NCBI GenBank assembly: GCA_030272155.1 | Contig: CP126200.1 | Location: 5,592,001 to 5,656,000, forward strand | DNA length: 64,000 nucleotides | Direction: 5' to 3' | Source: Tetradesmus obliquus | Taxonomy: Eukaryota; Chlorophyta; Chlorophyceae; Sphaeropleales; Scenedesmaceae | Shown: in pieces, positions 48,138 through 59,370 of the stretch | Position numbering within the stretch: the first letter of the stretch is position 1 | Layout: each line of letters opens with the position of its first letter | Notes under the pieces: generated by a model | Told to the model about the DNA's origin: nothing | Database searches by the model: none | The model's input: only the letters and a program-made list of their open reading frames with translations | Made by a program: the position numbers and the translations under genes

Positions 48138-51100
48138 CAGCAGCAGCACACATGCAGCCACATCATCGACCACAATGATTCTGTACAGGTACAACAGGCA
48201 GGAGCAGGGCAACTTTTTCTGCCTCGGAGCAACACCTGCCCCCTGTTAGTTCCTCCGACACAGCGCTGCTGTCCCTGTGTGCTGCTGAGCTGCTGGTGCA
48301 TGCAGCGCCGCTTCCAGGTCAGGGCCCCCTGGCCCCCCAGCAGCTCACCGCGAAGCGTGCCGCCGTGCCCGGGTCAGGGTCCACCAGGCTGATGCGGCTG
48401 CTGCGGCGCCGCCGCCCGCCGCCTGAGGGGCCCTCGCCGTCACTGCTCAGCGTCATGTGCTCCACGTCACCGGCAGCAGCAGCACCTGCAGCGCCCTGCT
48501 GCTGCTGCTGTTCCTGCTCATCGTCGCTGTCTATGGTGATGGGTGCATCCTGGTGAAAGCATGGGCGGCACGTTGGCACAACCGTCACGCTTACGAGACA
48601 AGAGTAGCGCCACATGACTTCCGTAACACTGCAAATGGCCAGAGGCAAGATGTACTCCTGCGCTGCTGATGCGAACAGAAGCAGCACCCCAACGATGCAC
48701 ACAACACATGCATGTGCAGTTGGCACTTGCGCCACAATCTGTACACAGCGGCGGTGAGAACATGCACGGCAGCCTGCAGCAACCAGCGCGCCCGCACCTC
48801 GCTGCCTTGAGCCTTGCCGCGCCGCCGCGCGGCCGCTGCTCGTGGCGCTGCTGCAGGCCTTGCTGATGTTCCTGCTGGGCGTGCCGGCAGCTTGTCCTGG
48901 CGCAGCGGAGCGGCCTGCAGGAACATGCACAGCAAGCCCGCATGTGTCAGGGTGCTGTCAGCGGCAAACAGGCACTTGGCTGCAAAGAACCAACTGCAGG
49001 AGGTCAGCAACTTTCCTGCAAGTTGCACGCCACTCTCAACAGCAAGTGCTTATGCAGCTGGCAGCTTCTCCAGGCCACCAACCCCACGATGCCACCCACC
49101 TTCATGCCCTTGCTGCCTGCATTGTCCAGCATTGCCCGCTGCTCTCTCTCGCACTGCTGGCACATGCGCACGCCACCCTACAGCAGCAACAGCAAGGGCA
49201 GCAACAACGGTGAACAATAATGCTGTACATGGTTGATGCGTCACAATAGCTGTTATGTGCAGCTCATATGGGGTGTTCAGCTGCCGCAGAGGAACTATGG
49301 CTGCCATGGGTATGCCTGTCCCAAGCGAGTGTGTCACACAGGGATGCTGCACCTGCTGCACCTGCAACTAGGCGGATGCACTTACCAGCACTACTTGCGT
49401 CTTGGCTGAGGCCTTGCCGCACTGGTCACACACCGCGCCCTGCTGCTGGCTCCCTCGCAGATCACGTGTGCCCCTGCAGCAGCGCACAGCTCACCGCCCC
49501 GTCAGCCCACACACCCGTCGACTGAGGCACAGGTGTCCTCCTGCTCCAGTGGATCGCTGGGCTGATGCCGATGCTGCTATACTTGACTCGACAATGCACA
49601 GGTGACACGCGTGACATCCAACTGATTGACGGCTGCACAAGCAGCTTCATGCTTCTGCTGCAGCACATGCTTGGCAGGCCATTGCCAGCCTGCAGGAGCT
49701 GCGGGGGGCCGCACTGCAGGCATACAGGTGAAGCTCAGGGGCAGCAGACGGCCACCATCGTAATAGCAGCAGCTCACCAGGAGTGAGCAGCAGCCTTCAC
49801 TGCAGCAGCACCTGCAGCCACACCGAAGATGGGTCAGGCAATGCCGCACAGCCTGCTATGCTGTGGCAGCGCAGCTGCATAGTGCACCAGAGCAATCCAA
49901 GCTGCTGCGGTGCGCACCTGGCTGTGAGGGCGCTAACTGCAGTTGCGTGAACTGCCTGCTCTGCTGCTGCTGCTGCTGCTGCTGTGCACGGGGTGCTGGC
50001 TGAGGCCTTGCATGCGGCTGCTGTTGGTATATCAGCTGCTTTTCCAGGTATTGCTGGTGCTGCTGCTGCTGCTGCCGCGCCTGCCCTTGGGTCGGGGGCC
50101 CGTACAGGCTGGGCATGCTGCTGCTGAACTGCGGCCCCACGCCGGGCGGCCTGCTGGGCTGCGGGGCTGGCTTGCGCCCTGCAGGAGGCACAGCACAGCA
50201 CTAGTATGCTTGCACCAGGCCTTGCTTACGCAGTACAAACTCATCGACTGCAACATGCCCACTTGGCTGCTACAGATGCCTTGTGCAAACAAAAGCAGCA
50301 TGTGAGCTCCTGTGCCAGCGATGGTGTCATCTGCACACACTACAGCAACTTATGCGGGACGGGACACCAGTAGCTGACTGTTGCATGACCCACCTGCTAC
50401 TGGGTGCTGTACTGCTTGCGGACGGGCGCTCGACAGCGGCCGTACGTGATCCAGGACAGGCATGTTCACGCGCTGACACTGCTGCACTGCACGAGCAAGC
50501 CGGTCGCTCTGCTTGCCATGCGGCTGAGCCTGCAGCAGCACCACAGGCAGAGGTACGAGCCAGAACAGATGCACATGTATGAGTGTAGCCAGGCCCACAC
50601 TGCCTGGCAGAGCATGTCCCGTGTTGGTCCCTTGTAGGCACAGGACAGTACCATCAAAACACACGCTATCAGCTCATCTGGTCTGCAAAGGCAACATCAA
50701 AGCGGCTTCACCAGTGCACCATGACCAAAATACCACATGCGCCTGATGAATCTTGTAGCACTGCTTTCAACTCACCGACTGTTTGGGTGTTTGGCGGTCG
50801 GTCCAGAAGGCAGCTCGACCGCCTGCGAGAGCTGTGCTGGCTGCAGCAGATCCCTGGACCTGCTGCTGCTGCTGCTGCTGCTGCTGTTGTTGCCGTCCCT
50901 GAAGCTGCTGCTGCTGCTGCTGCTGCAGCTGCAGGCAACAGACACACATGGCTTAGCGTGTGAAAGCAAACATTAGCCACAAACTGATGGCTCGCAGTGT
51001 GGCATAAGACTGCTTACCGTAGTTGCAGCCCATCGGCTGCCACTTCCTGCCATCATGAGCAGCTTAATCCGCGCCCTGAGCGCGTTGATGGCCTTGTTGG

Positions 51101-51422
51101 CCTTGGCAGCGTCTATTGCTGGGGTGGACGCCCTACAGCCCCTAAGGTTCTGCAACTTTTCTCGACATGTAGCCTCAGGTAAATTGATGTAGACAGGCAT
51201 GGATTTGGCCAGCTGAGTGAGCTCCACCTCGCTGAGGGTGTTCAGGTCCATCTCCCCAGTGTGCTGTGGCAGCAGCTCATCTGCAGGGCCATGGACCTTT
51301 GCCACTGCTGTCTCCAGCGTCTCCTCCTTCTCCTGCGTCTCCTCCTTCTCCAGCGTCTCCTCCTTCCCCATGTCACAGAGTGCCTGAAAGCTCCGTTTGA
51401 CCTTCCCCACTAGGGTGATCAT
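41445..51422 (-). CDS. ULP2/SENP6-7-class SUMO protease with Cys-rich N-terminus and SUMO-interaction motifs
   Basis: Twenty-one exons join to 1,851 residues: 51422-51018, 50928-50776, 50529-50394, 50178-49918, 49811-49778, 49521-49495, 49473-49386, 49177-49100, 48914-48798, 48549-48349, 48084-47963, 47810-47636, 47381-47096, 46911-46688, 46399-46258, 45931-45709, 45378-44586, 44325-44134, 43883-43415, 43158-43007 and 42722-41445. The C48 peptidase domain spans about residues 500-815: [25 protein letters not shown] (His618), HLDSM (Asp691), [11 protein letters not shown] (Gln782, Cys788). [16 protein letters not shown] is typical of the SENP6/7 and ULP2 branch, which trims SUMO chains. Cysteine pairs (CRRVC, CDQC, CQQC; residues about 330-390) may bind zinc. 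Ala-rich loops interrupt the catalytic domain. SUMO-interaction candidates are [18 protein letters not shown] and [14 protein letters not shown]-terminal exons are less certain than the protease. Confidence 0.87.
48090..48147. repeat. GCA/TGC trinucleotide run in a SUMO protease intron
   Basis: About 15 GCA units, then a GTA interruption and further GCA units, lie just before the acceptor of the exon that starts at 48084 on the minus strand. On the coding strand the run reads TGC and serves as the polypyrimidine-poor acceptor tract. Confidence 0.9.
51315..51368. repeat. Three 18-bp coding repeats encoding EKEET(L/Q)
   Basis: Three near-identical 18-base units at 51315-51332, 51333-51350 and 51351-51368 encode a charged hexapeptide repeat, EKEETL or EKEETQ, in the first exon of the SUMO protease model. 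The in-frame period supports this exon being coding. Confidence 0.85.
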
Positions 51423-53092
51423 GAAGCCGTGGCGCGGTCTGGGCTGCCTGTTATCACCCCAGGAACAGACCAAGCACAGCACAGCACGCTGCCAGCATGG
51501 AGGTCCGCAGACCTAAGACAAAGCGTCACATAGCATTCATAAAACCAAAATAGGTTGATTTGTGGCTGCATACAGCGAGTGTGCGTGCAGCAAGAGCAGC
51601 TACGGGCGTGATGCCAACTCAAAAGCAGCACTCGGTTGCGGGCGCTGCATACGATCAGAATAAAAGCACACCCAGCTTGACATGCGACAAGAACATCTCA
51701 GTAGATATGCGGCCTTCACACCAGGTTCAGAAAAGGGTGAGGGTTTAGGGTTGGTCATTCAATTTGGTGGTCCTGTTCACCAGTGGCAACAGCCTTGTGC
51801 ATGCCAGCAACCTGGCACAGCATGTCGTTGCGTGGTTGTATGTGCTCTACAGGCGATAACACCGTGCAACGAAACTGCACTGTGATGGCAGTTGGTTGCA
51901 ACGGTGGCCCAACACGCTCGGTGCATGGGCCGCCCTTGAACCGCTGAGCCCCCCTTGGGCGCAACGCCGCTAACCAGGCAAAGCAGCAGAGCTAAAAGCT
52001 TTTGGGTCGCGGTCCAAGCTATGCCTTGGTTGCTTGAACGCTACCAGGTGTCCATGACACACTAGCAGCATGCATTCAATGCCAATGATTGGCTGTTATC
52101 TGCCGCAGACAACGGGAACAGGTTAACAGGTTTACAAACAGGTTCAGGCTGAACCAAGCGTTTCAAATGTTGCTGAAGAGACTTGTAACTCAAGTCTCAA
52201 GCCGGCGTCCCGTCAGAACTCCCCTGACAGCAGTGTCCAGCCTGAGCTGCATGCAGCACACAAATGTGCAGTGGTGGCAGCAACTTGGGTGAGATGAGGC
52301 AGCTGCCAACATTAACACCTGTGCAGTTGGTCATGAATACTGGTTACCATTGTCAATACAATCAACCTGGCAGGCAAGCTGGTAGCTCCCGCCTCAACTC
52401 CACGTGCTGTCCTTGATGGGACCCAACCCAAACCGCCTCAACCTCGGCACGAAACAGACCCAGAGAGAAATATCTTGTTGTGATACCATGGGGGAAGGGG
52501 GGCAAGGTGCTTTATGCGTAAACCCACCACAAACTTCCCGTTTTGGCAAGGGTGAGTGATGAGTCATTGTGCCAGTGCACTGGCATTGTGCTGCACCATG
52601 CCACCACACACAGTAAGCACCAAGCAATGAGCAGCCACAGAACGTACAAGAACACAGCACGCATGCAGAGGAGGTCTGCTGCCACCCCGTCTTCATGTCA
52701 CATCGCACGCACAGTGTGCGTGCCCGGTGCATGCTGCCCGCAACGTGGCCTCTCAGCTGACAATCCGGGTGTGACTGCACAAACCGGGTGTGACTGCACA
52801 AAACACGCTGGACATGCAAGTGGTGAAGCTGTGCAACCGGAGTGAGTGATGCACAAAGGTTGCTCCGCAACAACATTGGCAACTGCTGTAGCACAGGCTG
52901 TGCCTCTGCGGCCGCATTTAGGGAAAGGTCTTGCTCCCGAGTGCATGCAGGGACTGCTTATGGGCTATCAAGGCTGCCACGAAGCTCAGAACAAACATGC
53001 ACAGCCCCTATAACAATACTTATCTGAAGAACTGTTTACACAGGACACACGAGACTGATCCAATTATTCATGCTACAAACGTACTGCAGGGC
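51423..53092. other. Gene-free stretch between SUMO protease promoter and MtnA-MtnK 3' end
   Basis: Both neighbours are on the minus strand. A 19-bp unit is tandemly duplicated at 52765-52802. A single TTTAGGGTT-like word lies near 51742. The region is visibly more mixed in composition than the genes. The open frame 52394-52894 has no domain. No RNA gene was recognised. Confidence 0.5.
53036..53040 (-). terminator. TGTAA poly(A) signal for the MtnA-MtnK gene
   Basis: TTACA on the plus strand, TGTAA on the coding strand, 53 nt downstream of the stop codon. Motif plus position only. Confidence 0.45.
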
Positions 53093-56000
53093 TCACTGCA
53101 CCCCCAAGGCTGCTGCAGGCGTCTTTGCTGCTGTGTCTGCAGGCAGGCCGTCCACCTGGCGCGCTGCTGCTGCCGCTGCCGTCAGCTCCCGCACGCCCTT
53201 GTAGGTGGCCGCGCCCTGCACCAGCAGGTGCCGCCCGAAGCGCAGCGCACGCAGCTCGCAGGCGGCCCGCACGTCTGCGTCTGCAATTCTGTCCATGTCT
53301 GCTGTGTGGGCGATGCCCACCAGGCGGCGGATGATGAACGCACCTGCACAACGCAGCAGCAGCAGCAGTTGAGCACGGACGCACCTCCTCAGGGCCACCA
53401 GGCTGACACGTGGCACTACTGCACCAATAGCGCACATCAAATGCAGCACTTTGAGCTGCAGCAGCAGGCACCACAATGATGAGATCCCCGCACACCGCGC
53501 ACGCTGTGCAGTCCTACTGCCGCATGCACCCCCGCAAGCCGCGGCTCACCCGCGAAGCCTAACACATCGGCCCACAGCCCCGCCATGAAGGCCTGCTGGC
53601 AGGACGCCAGCGCTGCAGGCCCGTTTGCGGCTGACGCGCCCAGCAGCACGCCTGGGCTGAGGTCGCCAGCAGCAGCGCCGCCGTCAGCCGCCACCTTGGC
53701 GCTCCACAGCTCCAGGAACCTGTGTATGTACGTGCCACCAGCAGCAGGCGCAGCACTTCAACGACATCATAATCATTAGCAAGGCTGGGGAATGGTACAG
53801 GTGCCACAGGATGTGTGCATGCGCACATGACAGCTCACACATGAGCGCTACAGCCACAGCCTTCATCACCAACAAAGGCAGCAGCAGCACAACCTGCACT
53901 AGCCTGTGCTCTGCTTCACCATTTAAACCCATGCTCACCTGCTGCTGAAGGTCTCCCATACGTCTACGATGCACTGCAGCAGCCACACCCGCTGGCCCGC
54001 CCTGCTGCCCGCGCCCTGCGCCGCCTCGTGGCCGTCAGCCGCGAAGTATGGGATGAGCAGCTCGGCGATGATCTTCGCGGGGTCAAACGCGATGGGGCCC
54101 ACAAAGGCAAACTCGGGGTCGATCATCACGCTGCTGTCGGCAGTCACCTGGGCGGGCAGCACAGGGCGGCAATGGGGACATGTGCCGGGTTCAGGACCGG
54201 GACAATGACAGTTTATGCCCAACGTTGCACAGCAAGTACACCTGTGTGCATGGCGCAAGTACACCTGTGTGCATGGCGCAAGTACACCTGTGTGCATGGC
54301 GCAAGTACACCTGTGTGCATGGCGCAAAAGATGGCGCATGCACCTGTCTGTACTGTTGGCGCCGGCTGACCCTGTGCAGGTCAGCAGGCAATGGTAGGCA
54401 AAGCTATATTGACAGAAAGGAGGGCACGCAATAGCAGACGAGCAGTGCCTGAGGATGCAAGGCACCTGCTACCTCCACCTGAAGTTCATGCTGTCATTGA
54501 AGCATGCACAGCACTGCATGCGCCTGGGACCGTGGGAGGGGTGGGCCACAACCCCCTCTCGTGCAGCCGCGCCTCACCATGATGCTGCCGGTGTGCAGGT
54601 CGCCGTGTATCAGCGCGTCCGCGCTGCAGCAGAACTTGCGCTTGAGCACGCTGATGGCAGCCTTGGCCTCTGTGTCTGCGCGCAACCCCGCCGCTGCCTC
54701 GTCCAGCTGCGGGGCGGTCCACCTGTTGATGGCCGCCTGCGCGTAGGGGTCGGCGAAGATGACCTGCTCCGTGAGCGCACACAGGTCGGGGTTGGTGAAG
54801 CGCACCTGCATCTGCCTGCAAGGGGCAGGAACGACGCAGCGACAGACAGCTCACATGATGCGGGTGACATACAGGAAAACGACACACGACGGCAGTGAGC
54901 ACAAGCGGATGACCTGCGGCATGCAGTTGTGCATGCCCCCAGAGGTGTGCATGCCCCACACGCTGAGCTGCTGTTTGCTGAAGCATTCTCACAGCTGCAG
55001 GGCACGCCAAGCAACCACGCTAACACTTCATTGCCTTGCAACCCGGGCCTGGACACCCGACATACATATGCATGACCCCTCCCACCTGAAGCTGCGGCTG
55101 TCCAGTGCCAGCAGGCTGGTGCTGAACAGCGTGGCCGCCAGGAACTCGCCAGTGTGGCGGCCCACGTGGGGGAAGGTCCCGCCCTGCACAATGGCGTGGC
55201 GCAGGATGACGTTGCGCGGCCCAAGCAGCTCCATCACGATGACCGAGGAGGCGGGGTCGTACAGGTACACCTGCGGCGCGGGTCATGGTAGCAGCAGCGG
55301 CAAGGCATCGGCACCCGGTGCAGACAACAAGCAGAACCATGCTGAGGCGCAGTTGTTCTGCCTAGCGCATTGCACGCCGTTGTGTGCTCAAGGCGATGGC
55401 ATTCAACCACATGCTGCCTGTAGGTACCATGCTCCAAGCACAGCCAGCGCTTGGGCTGCAGCCGCCCCCGTCTTTGCCCTGCCCTCGCTCACCTGCGGGG
55501 TGTGCTGCGGGCACAGCTTGTGCTCCAGCTGCAGCGCCTCTGCCTCAATGCGGGCGCGGTCACAGCTGAGCGGCCAGCCCTCACCCACGCAGCGCACGTA
55601 CGGCAGCGCCTGCTTCACACACACGCCACCAGACGGGCCCTGCCAGTGCCAACAGGCAACAACAGAAGCCGCAGCAGCACACGCGGCAGCCTCAGCATGA
55701 TCAGCAAGCTGCTGCAGTACTGTTGGCGTGCAGGTCAAAAACTGGCTGGTGAAGGATGGCTGGCGCTGCTCAGCGCAAGCCACATTGCACTTCATATCCC
55801 ACACATATTGCCATAAGCAGCACCCATGCATGCCCCTGCTGCTGCCACCACTGTTGCTCACCGTGACGATGTACACAAAATTGATGTTGCCGTCCCCGAC
55901 CTCCTTCACTTCCCAGCTGCCCTTGCTGCCCGCTGGCCCCACGTGCTTGGCCAGCTCAGGCCGGCCGGCCAGGAAGGCCACCACCCCGGCAGCGTCCAGC

Positions 56001-59000
56001 GCTGACACGCTGCTGGTGGGGCGCGGCACGGCTGCTGGGGCAGGGCGGGGTGGGAGAGAGCAGTGAGGGAGAGCAGCAGTGGAGGATCTAGCAACACAAG
56101 CTACGGGCAACTGCAACTGCAATCAACCGCAGCTGCAGCGGCCCAGTGATGCCGGCGCCAATGTTACGCTACTCCAGCAGTGCAGGGTGCTGGCGCTGAA
56201 AGCACGCATGTACACCTGGCTAAGCACGGCACACTCCAGTGCTGCACACCCTCTCCCCACCTGCGCCGTTGGCTGCCTGTGCCTGCTGGCGTGCCGTCAT
56301 GAAGGCGGCCACCTTGTGGCTGCCGCTGCCGCTGTCGCGCGGCACCAGCCCCTCCTCGGTGATGATGCCCTCCACCAGGCGGCCCGGGGTCACGTCAAAG
56401 CAGGGGTTCCACACCTGCACAGGCCCAACGCACAGCATTGGCATCACCTGCGGTGGCTACCCAACAGTGGCAACATGGAACAGCTCGTGCAGCCACCTGG
56501 TGACACTCTGACCCCAAGCTGTTGTACGGTTGCCAAAACTAAATGCTAAACAGCGTTCAAACTGACTGTATAACGTTTGACGCCAGCTGCTGTCAATGCA
56601 TGGGTACTTGCTGTGCAGTGGCGCCTGCTGCACTGTGGCTGCCCCACAGCCAGCTCACGTCGATGCCCTCCACAACCACGCGCTGGCCCTTGAAGTGGGT
56701 GATCTCCTCAGCGGGGCGCTGCTCGATTTCAATCTCCTCCCCGGTGGCCAGCCCCGCGTCCAGCGTGGTGGTGGGCGCAGCAACAAAGAAGGGGATGCCG
56801 TGCGCAGCAGCCGCCACGGCGTGTGAGAAGGTGCCGATCTTGTTGGCTGTGTCGCCGTTGGCCACCACCCTGTCCGCGCCCACCACCACTGCATCCACCT
56901 TGCCCTGTGCCATGAGTGCGGCTGCCGCGCTGTCCACCAGCAGCGTGGCGGGCAGCCCGTCATGCACCAGCTCAAACGCGGTCAGCCGAGCACCTGCGGT
57001 CAGCCGAGCACCAGCTCAAACGCGGTCAGCCGAGCACCTGCGGTCAGCCGAGCACCAGCTCAAACGCGGTCAGCCGAGCACCAGCTCAAACGCGGTCAGC
57101 CGAGCACCTGCGGTTGCCAGCGACAGGACACAGACATTGGCGCTGGACACATGCACCAAGCAGCACAGTGGCCCCCAAGGTAAAGGAGAATGGATACTAG
57201 CTGATAGTCAAGCGCATCTTCACGGCCAGCACCACCTGTGCTGCTTGCAGGACAGCACCTGATGACATGACGGACCTGCTAGCTTTGCACGCTGCTGCTG
57301 TGGGTAACTGTTCAGCACAGCAGGCCTTGCCAATTTGTACAGCTACCCATGTCGTCCCTGACTGTGCAGGGGCGCTATTGAAAGAACCTTTCATAGCCCC
57401 AAACACTGCTGCTGCTGCTGCCGCTGCCGTGCACCCGCAAGCAGCAGCCGTACCCTGGTTGTAGGGGCGCGTCTCACACGCGTAGCAGCGCTCCAGCCTG
57501 CCCTGCTCGTGCAGCGCACGCACCACACCCAGCGCAGTGCCGTAGCCGGCGGTGGCCAGGCTGCCTGTGTTGCAGTGCGTGAGCACGGTCACCTTGCCGC
57601 CAGGCCGCGCGTTGGCCTTGCCGCGCGCAGCGACTGCCGACAGCAGCGCGGCAGCACCTGCTGCGCCGATTGCCTACACAGCGACACGCGTGGGGCCATG
57701 CACATGTGTGATGCCATGCGTAAAACATACATGTCAGGCAGAACTGCTAGGTGTGTGCTTTCACCCAGCCCAGCCAACACTCAGTACGAGTTGCAGCTAC
57801 GGTCAGCCAAGCTTGTAGTATGTTGCGGCGGCGCAGCCACGTCTGCTGTTGCTACTGAGAGTCCAACTTTGCCAAGCAAACTCAGTGCACAATGCTGCTT
57901 GCCTCGCCTGCTGCTATGCAACACTGCCCGCATGGTGCTGCACAGGCAGTGCCCTCGGGAGTGCCCTCGCGCCATTCGCTAATAGCTGCGCTACGTCCTG
58001 CAGCATGCTGCCTCACCTTGTTTGCTGCAATGTCCTGCTCCAGCGCGGCCTCCGCTGCTGCCACCACTGCTGTTGTCACAGACTCCGCTGTGGCGCCCTG
58101 CTGCGCTGCTGCCTCTGCTGCCACTGCCTTGAGCTTGACAGCAGAGTCGGCCAGGTTCACGGCGGTGGGCCGGCTGCACGGCAGGCGGCAGCGGTTGTGG
58201 CGGCAGCAACATGCTCATCACGCAGTCGCTGTTCAGTTGCTGGCACAGCACACAAGGCAATGCTGCTGAACACCATAAGTGCTGACTAAGCACCATGCAC
58301 AGGAGAACATCAGGCAACCAACAGCCATCTGCACAGGCAGAGCGCCAAGCACTGTCTTTGCCGCCACAGGGTTCTGGTACACGCCTGTAGCTGTTGCGCA
58401 TGCCTGTCGTCCTGAGCATGTGTTTTGCAACCCCAGCGTGCGCGACACATGCCATGCTTGGTGTGCTGCTTGTGTTGTGCAAATCTGCTGCCATGCTGCT
58501 GCCGCTGCCCTGCCGCCGCCTTGCTGCTGCTGCTGTGCCTCTGACGCCCCACCTGGTGACCAGGTAGTCCATGGTGGAGGCAACGTCATCCAGGCAGGCC
58601 TGCACGCTGGCGTACTGCTTGCCGCGCCCGCCGCTGATGAGGTGCACAGCCAGCGCCAGCGCCCCAGTCACGCCAATGGCTGGAGCGCCACGCACCACCA
58701 TGTCCTGAACGGGTGGTGGGCAGCAGCAGCATGCAGGCCTGCTGCATGAGTGTGCTTGCTTGCTGGAGCTGTAGTGCTAGTGACACTGAGGCACCAGCAC
58801 ACTCGACGGGCGCCGGTCGTTCATGAATTCACAACACTCAAAGGCATTAGAAGAAGCCCACAGCCCACCTTGATCTGTTGCCATGCCGCCTTCGGGTCTG
58901 GAACGTCTAGGTAGACAGTCTCGTATGGCAGCAGGCGCTGGTCCAGCAGCTGCAGCTGCCCATCTGCGTACTTGATAGCTTGAAGTTTGTTTTCAGGCAT
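53093..59000 (-). CDS. mtnAK: Fused methylthioribose-1-phosphate isomerase and methylthioribose kinase (MtnA-MtnK)
   Basis: Thirteen exons join to 840 residues: 59000-58869, 58704-58553, 58173-58017, 57673-57454, 56993-56659, 56414-56261, 56034-55862, 55639-55493, 55270-55086, 54815-54578, 54147-53939, 53719-53550 and 53343-53093. Residues 1-383 are Mtn[45 protein letters not shown] (Cys181), [19 protein letters not shown] (Asp261), WNPCFDVTP. The 80-residue Cys-Asp spacing equals that of known MtnA. Residues from about 390 are MtnK, an aminoglycoside-phosphotransferase-fold kinase: [19 protein letters not shown] (Asp624), DPEFAFVGP (Asp641). Exon 6 ends and exon 7 begins in matching phase with no stop between. 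The two enzymes catalyse consecutive steps of methionine salvage: MTR to MTR-1-phosphate (MtnK), then to MTRu-1-phosphate (MtnA). An MtnA-MtnK fusion has been described in Tetrahymena, as I recall. Confidence 0.93.
54234..54325. repeat. 23-bp minisatellite, four copies, in an MtnA-MtnK intron
   Basis: Four perfect copies of a 23-base unit start at 54234, 54257, 54280 and 54303, within the intron between the exons ending at 54578 and beginning at 54147. No function is evident. Confidence 0.95.
56971..57116. repeat. Tandemly duplicated splice acceptor and exon start in the MtnA part
   Basis: The 16-base word GTGCTCGGCTGACCGC (minus strand) occurs six times. It is followed either by GTTTGAGCTG, as in the true exon, or by AG, as in the true acceptor. 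This gives units of 26 and 18 bases and three CAG|GTGCTCGG acceptors. Only the innermost, giving exon start 56993, leads into the open MtnA frame. The outer copies shift into a TGA because 26 is not a multiple of three. Confidence 0.9.
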
Positions 59001-59370
59001 GCTGTCTGGCAGAGCTTGCTGCAATTAGTTGATCCCAAACTGGTGCCCCCCACCGGACACAGCAAGTGGGGCCGATTAACTTTATGTAAGTATGCAAATA
59101 GCTTAGTAGCGCGATCAGGAGCACCTTAACCTGGAACGGTTGCCAATGAGTCTAGTTGCCACTGTTAATTCTGCAAAACAGTCAGCTTGTAGCTCGATGA
59201 TCCTGCCGGACAACGCTTGTAGGATATATTGAGAAACCTAACCGAAGGTTTTTTACGTAGTCGCTCAGACTCCGAAAGAAGCACAAAAGGTGCCGTGTTG
59301 CGACGAATTGGTGGCACCTCGCTGCTTCTACACAACTAAAACTCGTATAAACAGCAGTTTAATTCTCAAC
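59001..59370. promoter_or_regulatory. Shared divergent promoter spacer of mtnAK and rimO
   Basis: Only 370 bp separate the two ATG codons, so this compact, comparatively AT-rich region must carry both transcription starts and both 5' UTRs. A GATATATTGAG word near 59222 could be a core element for either gene, but no TATA box is convincing. Confidence 0.65.

Noticed and set aside
50973-51482. Separate small gene upstream of the SUMO protease
   Set aside because: The exon ends in a consensus GTAAGC donor in phase 0 and joins the next Gln-rich exon in frame, so it is better read as exon 1 of the protease, though with less certainty than the rest.
52394-52894. 166-codon minus-strand frame
   Set aside because: No recognisable domain, Cys/His-rich by chance, and no splice or poly(A) context.
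54759-55700. Plus-strand open frame of 313 codons
   Set aside because: It crosses exons and introns of the MtnA-MtnK gene on the other strand and shows no motif.
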